Source: Succinivibrio faecicola
Lineage (GTDB): Bacteria > Pseudomonadota > Gammaproteobacteria > Enterobacterales > Succinivibrionaceae
Reading direction: 5' to 3'
NCBI RefSeq assembly: GCF_019448115.1
Contig: NZ_JAGFNY010000001.1
Location: 179,465-243,464 of the forward strand
Length of the DNA stretch: 64,000 bases
Both the position numbers and the translations under genes were made by a program. The notes under the pieces were generated by a model, which was not told where the DNA came from, searched no databases, and saw nothing but the letters and a program-made list of their open reading frames with translations. Positions 43,241 through 51,908 of the stretch are shown here, one piece after another. Each line of letters starts with the position of its first letter. Positions within the stretch are counted from its first letter, which is position 1.

Positions 43241-43269
43241 TGCGATCGTCAAAATTAAGCTAGATCGCA
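43241..43269 (-). terminator. Hairpin after usg
   Basis: Arms TGCGATC (43241-43247) and GATCGCA (43263-43269) pair perfectly; on the minus strand followed by ATTTTGG. Weak terminator or fimV leader element in the 104-base gap between usg and fimV. Confidence 0.45.
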
Positions 43270-43302
43270 TTTTGAAAATATTCATGCATAAATCGTGCAA
43301 GA

Positions 43303-44307
43303 TTAATTATTTTTAGCGATAAGTTTAATAATTTCAACAAGACTGATAGCTTCACCAAAACGTGAATTGTCCATCATCAGTTCAAAACTGAATGACTTTT
43401 TTGACCCTTCAGTCTGTCTTACTCTGCTTACAAGAACTTTTCTCTGGTTGATTGCATCTTCAACAGGAGATAAAAGTCTGTCGTTTTCACAAAGCTCTGT
43501 ATATTCAGAATCAGCAAAAGCCTTTTGAACCTCACTTAAAGTTGCAGCCTGTTCAAGCTCTACATTTACAACCATTGTATGGCCATAGAATACAGGCACA
43601 AGAACTGATGTAACATTTAGACCTCTTGTAAACTTTCCAAGAACTCTTTGTGTCTCAGAAATAATGGTACTTTCATGATCTGTAAAATTTGTATCAAGAA
43701 CTTCACCTATATGTGAATGAAGATTGAATGCTAGCTGTGCTTTAAATCCCTGGTGATCTGATGCCATACCATTTAAAAGAAGAGTTGACTCATGAGCAAG
43801 AGTCTGTGTTCCAAGCTGACCAAACTCGGATACTGATTCAAGAGCTGTTGCGTTGGCCTTGTCAACTCCGAACTCATCATGAAGAACACTAAGTGCAAGA
43901 ATAAGCTCTACTGATGGAGCAAGAGCTGGAATTACAAGTTTATTCTCTATTGCTTTTTTTACATCATAATCATTGATCTGAGGAACAATGGTACAGGTAT
44001 TCTTATCCCCTGAAAACAGATGGCTGTTGTCAACAACTACACAACCTTTTTCTTTTGCCTTTAATACAAGACGTTCTGATTCATCTTTTGTTGATAAGAA
44101 TAAGGCAACATCTGCCTTTGAAAAATCAAATTCATCAACTGCCTGAACAAAGTAGTTCTGACCACGTACGCTCACTGCATCATATTCACCGCTTAAAGGT
44201 GTTAGAGGAAAAAGATCATCAAGTTCAAAATTCTGCTCATCAATTGTTTCTAAAACAAGTTTACCAATGTCTGTATCGTAACCGTATATTGCTAGTTTTA
44301 ATGACAC
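43303..44307 (-). CDS. usg: USG-1 family protein (aspartate-semialdehyde dehydrogenase homologue without catalytic Cys)
   Basis: 334 residues resembling aspartate-semialdehyde dehydrogenase in both domains (KLAIYGYDTDIGKLVLETID start, VVVDNSHLF in the middle, VFYGHTMVVNVELE later). The segment that should carry the nucleophilic Cys (NCTT type) reads PALAPSVELILAL, so it is not a functional dehydrogenase. USG-1 proteins sit next to fimV and asd in many gammaproteobacteria and their role is unknown. Order here is usg-fimV on the minus strand, 104 bases apart. Confidence 0.87.
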   Translation of the reverse strand: MSLKLAIYGYDTDIGKLVLETIDEQNFELDDLFPLTPLSGEYDAVSVRGQNYFVQAVDEFDFSKADVALFLSTKDESERLVLKAKEKGCVVVDNSHLFSGDKNTCTIVPQINDYDVKKAIENKLVIPALAPSVELILALSVLHDEFGVDKANATALESVSEFGQLGTQTLAHESTLLLNGMASDHQGFKAQLAFNLHSHIGEVLDTNFTDHESTIISETQRVLGKFTRGLNVTSVLVPVFYGHTMVVNVELEQAATLSEVQKAFADSEYTELCENDRLLSPVEDAINQRKVLVSRVRQTEGSKKSFSFELMMDNSRFGEAISLVEIIKLIAKNN

Positions 44308-44353
44308 TTTTATCTCCAGTAAATATTATTTATATTCTGCAAAAAATCGATTT

Positions 44354-46159
44354 TTACTTAACCTTTCTACTTAAAAGATAGCACTGTTTGTTATAGAAAC
44401 TGATGCCATAACAATAGATTGTTTCTATGTTGACTTTTTTTAATAATGGCTCGTAATACTTTTTCTTTTCTATCTGTAAAAGAGCATCATTTGTGTCCTG
44501 TTCAAAATCATCATCACTTTTTGATACTTTTATCTCAAGGATAACTACGTTCTTCCTTCTTTTATCCATGAATATTAAATCTGCATAACCATCACCTGAT
44601 TCACTGTTTGATTTAAAGTCAGTTATGAAGTTAGAACAGTTTGTAAATACTCCTGATAAGAATCCATGATAGAAGTTCTCAGGTTTTGCCTTGGTTGCAA
44701 AGTCTCTTATAGATACATAGGAGCAAAGAAGGTCAGAGATATTTTCTGATGCACTTTCACTATCACCTTCAAACAAAGCTTTTGCTATAAGCTTTGCCTT
44801 ATTCTCTCCTTGATTTACTAATGCATCAAAGTGAGCATTGATATTTTGTATAAAGCACTTTCTGATTTCTTTATTTGGTATCTTAAGTGAGTAGACTGTC
44901 TTATCTTCTCCAGAAATATTCTCTGTTCTGTAGCTATTAACAGTAAGATATCCTGTAAAAAGCAATAATGTGTAGAAATCCTCAGCTTTGTGCATAGCTA
45001 AATCATCATAATTCATTGAATCATTGATGGTTGTCTCTATACACTCACCATCCATAAGCTTTTGCATATTCTCATTATCTTCATCTGTAAGATATCCAAC
45101 ATATGACAATAATGCGTTGCTTGATGTTGAGTTTATCCAGTAGTTTGGTGCATTAACCTTGATATTCTGTGATTTCTTTTCTATGGCATCTTTAATAAAA
45201 GAGACTAAAACCCAAGGGCAGAACATTTCCTTTTTATTGAATCTGTAACCATCATAATTCTCTTTTACAAAAGGAAAGTAATCATCAAGCTCATAATCCT
45301 TTAATATCTTTACAGTCTCTTCTTTTGTAAAGCCTATCATTGAATCATAGTCTGCATTTTCTGAGAGTATAGTATTTACATAAAGGTTGTTTACACCTGT
45401 AAAGATACTGTTTTTTGCTACCTTAAGACATCCTGTAAGAACTATCTTTTTAATTGGACTGCCATTACCTTCATCGCCTAGAAGATTACTTTTCATGACA
45501 TTGAAAAATGAACTTATCAGTGTCACCATTTCTTTGTGGTAACCATTCTCCGATGCTTTTGCTAAAGGTACATCATATTCATCAATCAGAATAATTACCT
45601 TTTTTGAAAAGTGTTTGTATAAACAGCTTGATAGGAATTCTAATGAGCTTACTATATATTTTTCAGCTTTAGGGGTACTTAAATAATTGAAGTCTTGCAG
45701 TAATCTTAAACTTTCTTTATCTGAGTCTAAAAGTTTTTCGCTGTCATTTAAAAAAAGAAAGTCTTTAAACAAATTTGACAGAGTAAACGCTAATGCTTCG
45801 TATGCTGCATTATAATCCTTACCAAAAACTCCTTTTAGTGAAAAACTTATTACAGGAAACTGTCCTAGGTATTTATCAGTGAACTCTTTGTCCTTTAGAA
45901 TTTCTAAACCTGCAAAGAGTTTTTCTTTATACTCTCTGTTTGCAGAACCATCAGGAGCAACTCTTAAAAAGGATTTGAACATATCCATTAAAAGAGTTTT
46001 TCCAAATCGTCTTGGTCTTGTAAAAAGGATCACTGGGGAGAGATTGGTAAAGACTTTTTTTAAATAAGATGTCTTATCAACATAATAACCACCATTCTGG
46101 ATGATATAAGTAAAATCCTCATTTCCGATAGGCAGTTGTTTTAAGCATTTATCACTCAT
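44354..46159 (-). CDS. AAA-ATPase-like / PD-(D/E)XK nuclease family protein (copy 3)
   Basis: 601 residues. P-loop RPRRFGKTLLMDMF near residue 48, Walker B KVIILIDEYDVPLA near 188, nuclease-like GYADLIF...VVILEIKVS near 530-550. Very close to copy 2 over most of the central part; the N-terminal 40 and roughly residues 90-180 and 215-235 diverge. Such a mosaic of near-identical and divergent blocks suggests recent duplication or gene conversion between copies. Stand-alone between usg and the S24-like gene. Confidence 0.85.
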   Translation of the reverse strand: MSDKCLKQLPIGNEDFTYIIQNGGYYVDKTSYLKKVFTNLSPVILFTRPRRFGKTLLMDMFKSFLRVAPDGSANREYKEKLFAGLEILKDKEFTDKYLGQFPVISFSLKGVFGKDYNAAYEALAFTLSNLFKDFLFLNDSEKLLDSDKESLRLLQDFNYLSTPKAEKYIVSSLEFLSSCLYKHFSKKVIILIDEYDVPLAKASENGYHKEMVTLISSFFNVMKSNLLGDEGNGSPIKKIVLTGCLKVAKNSIFTGVNNLYVNTILSENADYDSMIGFTKEETVKILKDYELDDYFPFVKENYDGYRFNKKEMFCPWVLVSFIKDAIEKKSQNIKVNAPNYWINSTSSNALLSYVGYLTDEDNENMQKLMDGECIETTINDSMNYDDLAMHKAEDFYTLLLFTGYLTVNSYRTENISGEDKTVYSLKIPNKEIRKCFIQNINAHFDALVNQGENKAKLIAKALFEGDSESASENISDLLCSYVSIRDFATKAKPENFYHGFLSGVFTNCSNFITDFKSNSESGDGYADLIFMDKRRKNVVILEIKVSKSDDDFEQDTNDALLQIEKKKYYEPLLKKVNIETIYCYGISFYNKQCYLLSRKVK

Positions 46160-46229
46160 AGTCTTTATCCGTATTTTTGTTTACTTGCTTTATTCTAGCT
46201 TAAAAGAACAATTTTTCCAAAAAACAAAA

Positions 46230-46625
46230 CTATTTGCTTTTGAAACTTTTTTTTAAATTGACAGTTCTGTTTCCTTTTCTTATGATACCTGCTACCACAC
46301 CAAAAAGTTCAATGTCCTTTCCTGCAAGTTCAATCTTTTTGTCATCAGATAAAAGATATGGCTCACGACCATCAATAAACTTTCTTAATAGAAATTTTCC
46401 GTTTACTGCCATGATAATGATATCCCCATCTTCAACTGCAAGATCTCTTCTGCAGACAACTATATCATTAGAAAAAATACCATAATCATTCATTTCATCA
46501 GACTTCATTCTGAACAAATATGTATATGGACTTTTAACGCTTAAAAACAGATTAAGATCCTGTTCATTAAGCGGTCCCTGAATAAGTTCAATTTCAGTAC
46601 TTTCTGACAGTAAAAACAGCGACAT
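46230..46625 (-). CDS. S24 (UmuD/LexA C-terminal)-like protein, probably lacking peptidase activity
   Basis: 131 residues with the all-beta S24 fold: FRMKSDEMNDYGIFSNDIVV, then DGDIIIMAVNGKFLLRKFID. In active LexA/UmuD proteins the first segment contains GDSM with the catalytic Ser; here the equivalent position reads SDEM, a Glu in place of Ser. The catalytic Lys neighbourhood (usually TVKR) reads LLRK. No helix-turn-helix and no obvious AG/CG cleavage site. Divergent from ihfA, 265 bases away. Possibly an inactive UmuD-like regulator. Confidence 0.75.
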   Translation of the reverse strand: MSLFLLSESTEIELIQGPLNEQDLNLFLSVKSPYTYLFRMKSDEMNDYGIFSNDIVVCRRDLAVEDGDIIIMAVNGKFLLRKFIDGREPYLLSDDKKIELAGKDIELFGVVAGIIRKGNRTVNLKKSFKSK

Positions 46626-46805
46626 GATAAATAAGTGAAATAAAATTTCTTATACACAAGATAAATAAAAAATGTGCACTAAAATGTTAGCAAGTCCAAA
46701 TTTTTGCTAATTATTTGAAAAAATAGAAAAAATAGTGACATGCTTACTAAATTTTCTAAAAATTTTGTATTATATTACAATAAGAAAAGTTTATATAAAA
46801 CAGTG

Positions 46806-46839
46806 CACTAGCTAATTTTAAAGAGTTAGTGATTTTTTT
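46806..46839 (+). terminator. Terminator-like hairpin in the ihfA leader
   Basis: Arms CACTAGCT (46806-46813) and AGTTAGTG (46824-46831) pair with one wobble and are followed on the plus strand by ATTTTTTT. It lies 52 bases before the ihfA start, downstream of AT-rich promoter-like DNA, so it may attenuate ihfA or end a short upstream RNA. Confidence 0.55.
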
Positions 46840-46890
46840 AACTTTTCTTAACTATGAATGTGCAGTAATTTCTAATAAAAGGTGCATAAT

Positions 46891-47187
46891 ATGGCTTTAA
46901 CTCGTGCGGATATTGCAGAAAGACTCATAATTAAACCAGGCATGACAAAGATTGTTGCAGCTGAGTTTGTTGATTCTTTCTTTGAAGAAATCGCAAGAAA
47001 CTTAGAAGTTGGAGAGATGGTCAAGCTAACCGGTTTTGGTAACTTTGAGCTCAAGCTCAAGAATGCAAGACCAGGAAGAAACCCAAAGACTGGAAAAGAA
47101 GTAACTATTTCTGAAAGAAGAGTTACTACATTCAGAGCAGGTCAGAAGTTAAAAAACAGAATTGACGACTCAACAAAAGAAGCTTAA
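46891..47187 (+). CDS. ihfA: Integration host factor subunit alpha
   Basis: 98 residues from ATG 46891 (AAAAGGTG upstream); a GTG nine bases earlier is in frame but less likely. [27 protein letters not shown], the beta-arm [12 protein letters not shown] with the DNA-intercalating proline, and [11 protein letters not shown] identify the alpha chain rather than HU. DNA-bending partner of IHF-beta. Unlike E. coli, where ihfA follows pheT, it stands alone here with its own terminator. Confidence 0.94.
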   Translation: MALTRADIAERLIIKPGMTKIVAAEFVDSFFEEIARNLEVGEMVKLTGFGNFELKLKNARPGRNPKTGKEVTISERRVTTFRAGQKLKNRIDDSTKEA

Positions 47188-47245
47188 TCAGATATATACC
47201 CGAAAAGTAAGCTTTAAGATATCGATATTCTGATTTTTGTTTTTC

Positions 47246-47269
47246 AAAAAGGCAGTTTAACTGCTTTTT
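47246..47269 (+). terminator. Terminator of ihfA
   Basis: Stem AAAAAG(G)CAG / CTGCTTTTT with one bulged G and a five-base loop, followed by CTTTTTCTC. It lies 58 bases past the ihfA stop. Confidence 0.8.
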
Positions 47270-47390
47270 CTTTTTCTCAATATCTGCACTAAAAGCAATT
47301 TACTTTTATATGCTATAAAATAGAAACACACTACTTTGTGTAGTTTGCTATGACAGTAAATTCTCTTTTATTCGCTAAAAAAGAAGTGCT

Positions 47391-48938
47391 CTAATTCATC
47401 GCCCATACAAGAACTATATCAATTAGAATCACACCCATAAGGGTAATAAAACTTCTAATTACATCATAGTTTAAATCTGTAAACTTGCTAACCTCGTGCA
47501 ACGTTCGCGACGATGATATAACCTCTGATAACTTAAGATTCTGTGTAACATAATAAGACATAATCACACAGCAAATCACCGTTATAAATATAGATATCAC
47601 AGCTGAAAAAGCATGCGGTGAGAAGAATAAATAAAGGAATGAAACAACCCAGATTGTTAAGGTTGCAAGATTCCACATTCTAAATGAAAAACGTGATCTG
47701 TACTTTAGGTGAATAATAAATTCAACTAAAGACATACAGCTTTCTTTAGCAAAATCATCTGATACAAGATGTCTTGTATGAGATACAAGCTTATTTGCAA
47801 GTACATCTGATAGGTCATCCTTTCTTGTTGCGACCATACTCTCAAGCTTTGTTCTCATGGTGAAATTAGCTTTATCCATATATGGCTCGGAAAAAGCCTT
47901 ATCTGATATAAGTCTTTTTGTAATACCGTTATAGTCTGCCTCATAACCGGTTAAAAGAGAATTGAAAAATGGATTTTTGGCAAGATCTCTGAAAAGCTCA
48001 ATCTTTTTGCTCATAAGAGTCATTGTCTTACCTACAGCAGCTTCTGTAAGATCATGTTTTAGCAGTGCATACTCATAATCAAAGATTGGAGGAATATTAA
48101 GAGGAATTGCATTAGCTCCTACTGTATAGAAGTTGAAGACATTATCAATTCCATGAACAGAGAGTTTTACGTAACTGATTTCAGTTGTTGCCTTGTATGT
48201 AAGCAAAAAGCTGTTATCCTGCTTGAACTCAGCATCGGCAAGCTTGAAATCACAATTATTAAGGATACTGTCAAAACAGAAATTATCAATATGAAGACCT
48301 GGAATATCTACTTTATCGTTTTTTGAAACGCCTTCATACTCTATTACATTATGTGTATTTGCAAGAAGACTAATCTGCCTTTCAATAATTACAGAGCCTG
48401 TAGATTTACACTTTGAGCAGGGAAGTTTTCTCTCGCCTCTGCAGCTTGGACATACAATGTAGCCTGTATGACGGCATCTTGTACAGCCATTATCTCTACC
48501 CTGACAGGATGGACAGAGGATCTTGCCATAACCTGAACAGTTAGGACAGTTTGTTTTAGTTGATCCATGACAGTCAGGACAATTGCAGCGACCTCTTGCT
48601 GAGCGTGGTGCAATTCTGTTGATTCTGTTACAGATATCAAATACCTCTTTTGCACTCTTTGACTCAAGATCAACACAGAAAGGACGCTTGAGTTTCTTAT
48701 CTTTTAAGAGTGCATAGGTATTGTCTCTTGCAAAGGCAGATAACTCTTCGCTTGATAAAAGCTCATCGGATTCTATAAGGCGTCTTATGACAACATCTTT
48801 ACTGTCCACATCAAAAGTCCATGTAGACTTAAAAACGAGAACAATCTCTTTTTTATTAATTGGGCCAAAGGCAACTCTCGATGAATCGAATTTACCTGCA
48901 GCGAGCAATGACAGTAAAGCTTCTTTGATATTTCGCAT
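47391..48938 (-). CDS. Membrane protein with DnaJ-type CxxCxGxG cysteine-rich domain (A)
   Basis: 515 residues. An N-terminal domain of about 110 residues that I do not recognise is followed by six CxxC units at about 115-190 (CPDCHGST, CPNCSGYG, CPSCQGRD, CTRCRHTG, CPSCRGER, CSKCKSTG), the pattern of the DnaJ zinc-finger domain. There is no J domain. A soluble region of about 220 residues and three C-terminal membrane segments (about 423-512) follow. Same layout as the gene just upstream, so the two are paralogues. Probably a zinc-binding membrane-anchored scaffold or chaperone-like protein. Last gene of a three-gene run ending beside ihfA. Confidence 0.75.
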   Translation of the reverse strand: MRNIKEALLSLLAAGKFDSSRVAFGPINKKEIVLVFKSTWTFDVDSKDVVIRRLIESDELLSSEELSAFARDNTYALLKDKKLKRPFCVDLESKSAKEVFDICNRINRIAPRSARGRCNCPDCHGSTKTNCPNCSGYGKILCPSCQGRDNGCTRCRHTGYIVCPSCRGERKLPCSKCKSTGSVIIERQISLLANTHNVIEYEGVSKNDKVDIPGLHIDNFCFDSILNNCDFKLADAEFKQDNSFLLTYKATTEISYVKLSVHGIDNVFNFYTVGANAIPLNIPPIFDYEYALLKHDLTEAAVGKTMTLMSKKIELFRDLAKNPFFNSLLTGYEADYNGITKRLISDKAFSEPYMDKANFTMRTKLESMVATRKDDLSDVLANKLVSHTRHLVSDDFAKESCMSLVEFIIHLKYRSRFSFRMWNLATLTIWVVSFLYLFFSPHAFSAVISIFITVICCVIMSYYVTQNLKLSEVISSSRTLHEVSKFTDLNYDVIRSFITLMGVILIDIVLVWAMN

Positions 48939-48941
48939 GCG

Positions 48942-48976
48942 CTATATAAAACCGTACCCTTCTATATAAAACCGTA
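48942..48976. repeat. 20-base tandem duplication at the junction of the two Cys-rich genes
   Basis: CTATATAAAACCGTA occurs at 48942-48956 and again at 48962-48976. The second copy encodes the last codons and stop of the upstream gene; the first lies in the short gap before the next start. A small duplication has therefore extended the spacer. Confidence 0.7.
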
Positions 48977-50632
48977 TCTTATAAGAAGAGCACCCATAAA
49001 ACAGATGATACATGAACCTACTATAAGTTTAGCTGAATTTACGGCCTCTGCTGTGAGATTTGGCACTTTTTGCATTCTATGTTTCAATCTTAACTGACTT
49101 ACAACCGAATAATATGTCCAGTTTTTTGTAAGAGCAAATGAGGTAAAAACACATATAACAGTAGAAAATATTACGCTTATAAAGCATGTTGAATACTTTG
49201 GCAGAAGATATATGAAAAACATCATAAAAAGCCATGTAAACAGCGTAATTCCAGCCCAGATGATCTTTGTTTTTGGATTAATCTTTAAAAGCATTGGTAC
49301 AAAGGAAATTAGATTTCTTGAAAAGTTTCTTGCAAAGTCCTCTGATATATAGCCCTGCGCATTATCTATAAGCTGGTTTGTAACACTTTCAAGAAGATCA
49401 CGCTGAAGCTTTGCTCTTAACATCTTTGCCTTTGCATTGTCTGTACTTGAATACAGCAAAGATTCAATAGTAATACCGTGATTTACAGCCTCTTTTTTGG
49501 CAAGTTCACATTCATAACCTTCAATAGAACGTATTGTTTTTGCAAGAATTGCTTTTTGAGACAGAGACTTTACACACTTCATCTTCTCTTCAACATCATC
49601 TGCTGATGTAATAAGAGTATCTGACAAGATCTGAGATTCATTCATGAATGCAAAATCAATAATATTTGGCTTGCATATTGCCTGAAGGTTATCTCCGCAC
49701 AAAATGAAATAAAATGGCTTTTTAATGTTCCTGATAAATACATTTACAGCATAACAGGGAGCTTTTCCTACAAAGCTTGTTGTAAAGCCTCTTGCTGTTG
49801 AATGACCAGTGCCTCCATCAGTAAAAACCGCATTTTTTAAAATGCATTTTCTGTCCCTGTCTGAAAACTCTGTAATAGGAGTTTGCATTCCTGGAATATT
49901 AAGTGAAATGGACAGCTGTCTTTGGCATGATGCATCATAAATGATCTCACGCTCAACAATTGTCTCGCCTTTACCTTTGCACACTGTACAGTGTTTTTTA
50001 CCAGTTCCCTGACATGTTGAGCATGTAACATAGCCTTTTCCATGACAAACATGACAGTTGCTGCCACTGCCATTGCAGGCAGGACAAATCAGTTTTCCCT
50101 TGCCATTGCACTTGTCGCATTTTACGTGGGAGGTACCATGACATGATTTACACTTGGAGCGGCCAACCGCACTTAAACGGTTGAAACAGACAATCTGACC
50201 TGAAAGCTCGTTTTCCTCTTCAAATGAAGCACTTTCAAGTTTCTTCATGAAAGCTTCAGTCTTTTTACTCTCTTTTTCAAGCTCCTTTGAATTTGTCTGT
50301 GTAAAAGCATCAAGTGCAGGGATAGACAGAATAGTTGCATCCTCAGGAATTGTTTTTAAAACCTTGTCTGTGCAGCGGCACTTGAATGACCATACAAAAG
50401 AGCATGTAATACTTGCATTGAAAACTATAGGTTCGGATATTTTGATATCTGCAATTGGTACGCCACAACGTGAACAGATATCAGAAACTGTTTTGTTAAG
50501 CTTTATTGCAAAAGGTGAATTCTTTAATTTATCATTACTTGCCTTTTGTTCTGAAGTTGCAGCACCATCTTTCGAATTATTAATATCTGGTGCATTTTCA
50601 TTTAAAGGCTTGTTTTCTACAGCGTCGCTCAT
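48962..50632 (-). CDS. Membrane protein with DnaJ-type CxxCxGxG cysteine-rich domain (B)
   Basis: 556 residues: an Asn/Lys-rich start, an unknown domain containing one further CSRCG pair near residue 53, and six CxxC units at about 160-235 (CKSCHGTS, CDKCNGKG, CPACNGSG, CHVCHGKG, CSTCQGTG, CTVCKGKG). The sequence continues ETIVEREI, then a soluble domain and three membrane helices at the C-terminus (WLFMMFFIYLLP onward). Paralogue of protein A in the same order. No J domain and no known catalytic motif. Lies 27 bases after the 359-residue membrane protein gene and 23 bases before gene A. Confidence 0.75.
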   Translation of the reverse strand: MSDAVENKPLNENAPDINNSKDGAATSEQKASNDKLKNSPFAIKLNKTVSDICSRCGVPIADIKISEPIVFNASITCSFVWSFKCRCTDKVLKTIPEDATILSIPALDAFTQTNSKELEKESKKTEAFMKKLESASFEEENELSGQIVCFNRLSAVGRSKCKSCHGTSHVKCDKCNGKGKLICPACNGSGSNCHVCHGKGYVTCSTCQGTGKKHCTVCKGKGETIVEREIIYDASCQRQLSISLNIPGMQTPITEFSDRDRKCILKNAVFTDGGTGHSTARGFTTSFVGKAPCYAVNVFIRNIKKPFYFILCGDNLQAICKPNIIDFAFMNESQILSDTLITSADDVEEKMKCVKSLSQKAILAKTIRSIEGYECELAKKEAVNHGITIESLLYSSTDNAKAKMLRAKLQRDLLESVTNQLIDNAQGYISEDFARNFSRNLISFVPMLLKINPKTKIIWAGITLFTWLFMMFFIYLLPKYSTCFISVIFSTVICVFTSFALTKNWTYYSVVSQLRLKHRMQKVPNLTAEAVNSAKLIVGSCIICFMGALLIRYGFI

Positions 50633-50659
50633 TATCGTGAACCTGATTTATTCTTGTTA

Positions 50660-51739
50660 TTATGATTTTTTGTGAAGAACAGTATCCATAACATAACTGA
50701 AGTAATCAGGATCGTCTACACTAAAATATACCTTTTCATCAAAGCTAAAACAGTCGTTCTGCTTTGTCAAAAATACCTGACTTTCAATATCAAGAACAGT
50801 CTGGCTCTCGCCACAGCAGATTATCACATGAGTATTAGTAAGGATAATATATGTATCGGCAACTGACAGTAATTTTTTATAGAAAAACTGAAGTTTGTCA
50901 ATGAATGCATTATCCTGATTTACAATATCAAAACGCCTTGCAGAAAATACACAAACAACATTCTCGTCGTCATCACAGATATAGCTGTCTACATCAATTA
51001 CGAAGTTTGTGCCGTTCTGTCTGCCTAAAAGGCACATCAGTGACTCATTCTCAGCAATGATTTTTGCAAGTGGATAAGGATAGTCATTAAGCTTAAGACC
51101 AATAAGTGAGCCTAATGAAAGTGCATTTTTAATGATTAATGAGAAATTTGAATAAAGCTTTTCTCTGTCAAATCTGTTTAAAAGATACTGCATTAAAAAG
51201 ATGAACTGAGCTTTGTCACTTACAGCATTATCAACCACCCAGGGAAGAGTACGCATATTTGCAAGAGTCTCCTCCACACTATCATTCATAAGGCTTAAAG
51301 CAAGTGATGAGCATGCCTTTTCTCTTGCCTGAAGCTCTTTGAAATAATACTTAGGACCAATCTGCTTTATTCTCTTTAAAGCACCATCCAAAAAGCCATA
51401 GGTGTCATTACCTGGAACTACCAGTGTTTCATCAGAATTCAAGTAGATCTTCTCATACTGAACGAACTGTGTATTAAGATTTGAATTAGAAATAAATACA
51501 AGAACAATAGCAAGAGTAAAACTAATTAAACCTGATACAAAAGGATAAAGACCATTTGAATAGTCTCCATCCCATAAGAACGGAAGGCTTACAAATACAC
51601 CGGCCATACCAAACCAGGATAAGAAGCTTTGAGTTTTTGTCACCTGAACACTATCAGGGAACATGAATAGTGAAATTCTCTTGTTTATATAAGTCAGTAC
51701 CAGCGATAAAACCAGCAGGAACAGCATTATTGCAAGCAT
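50660..51739 (-). CDS. Membrane protein of unknown function, first gene of the Cys-rich operon
   Basis: 359 residues. Starts MLAIMLFLLVLSLVLTYINK; three hydrophobic segments lie in the first 110 residues and a cytoplasmic-looking domain of about 240 residues follows with IRFDREKLY-like helices, NFVIDVDSYICDDDENVVCV and YIILTNTHVIICCGESQTVL strands. I recognise no family. Followed at 27 bases by the two Cys-rich proteins, so a three-protein membrane assembly is plausible. A 169-base gap separates it from the relaxase gene upstream. Confidence 0.65.
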   Translation of the reverse strand: MLAIMLFLLVLSLVLTYINKRISLFMFPDSVQVTKTQSFLSWFGMAGVFVSLPFLWDGDYSNGLYPFVSGLISFTLAIVLVFISNSNLNTQFVQYEKIYLNSDETLVVPGNDTYGFLDGALKRIKQIGPKYYFKELQAREKACSSLALSLMNDSVEETLANMRTLPWVVDNAVSDKAQFIFLMQYLLNRFDREKLYSNFSLIIKNALSLGSLIGLKLNDYPYPLAKIIAENESLMCLLGRQNGTNFVIDVDSYICDDDENVVCVFSARRFDIVNQDNAFIDKLQFFYKKLLSVADTYIILTNTHVIICCGESQTVLDIESQVFLTKQNDCFSFDEKVYFSVDDPDYFSYVMDTVLHKKS

Positions 51740-51908
51740 ATATACATACTCTTTTTTATGATAAAGGTGAAAAACTGTTATCTACTCTAAGATTAGCAGT
51801 AAAAGGATGTTAATTCTTTGATAAACATTGAATTTATATTAAATCTCACCAATATTTATCATTTTTTTGATTTATATAAAAAAATGATGCAAAAAACAGA
51901 AGCATGCA

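Noticed and set aside
46595..46620. LexA box at the start of the S24-like gene
   Set aside because: CTGACAGTAAAAACAG is within one base of CTGT-N8-ACAG, but it lies inside the coding start and has no palindromic extension.
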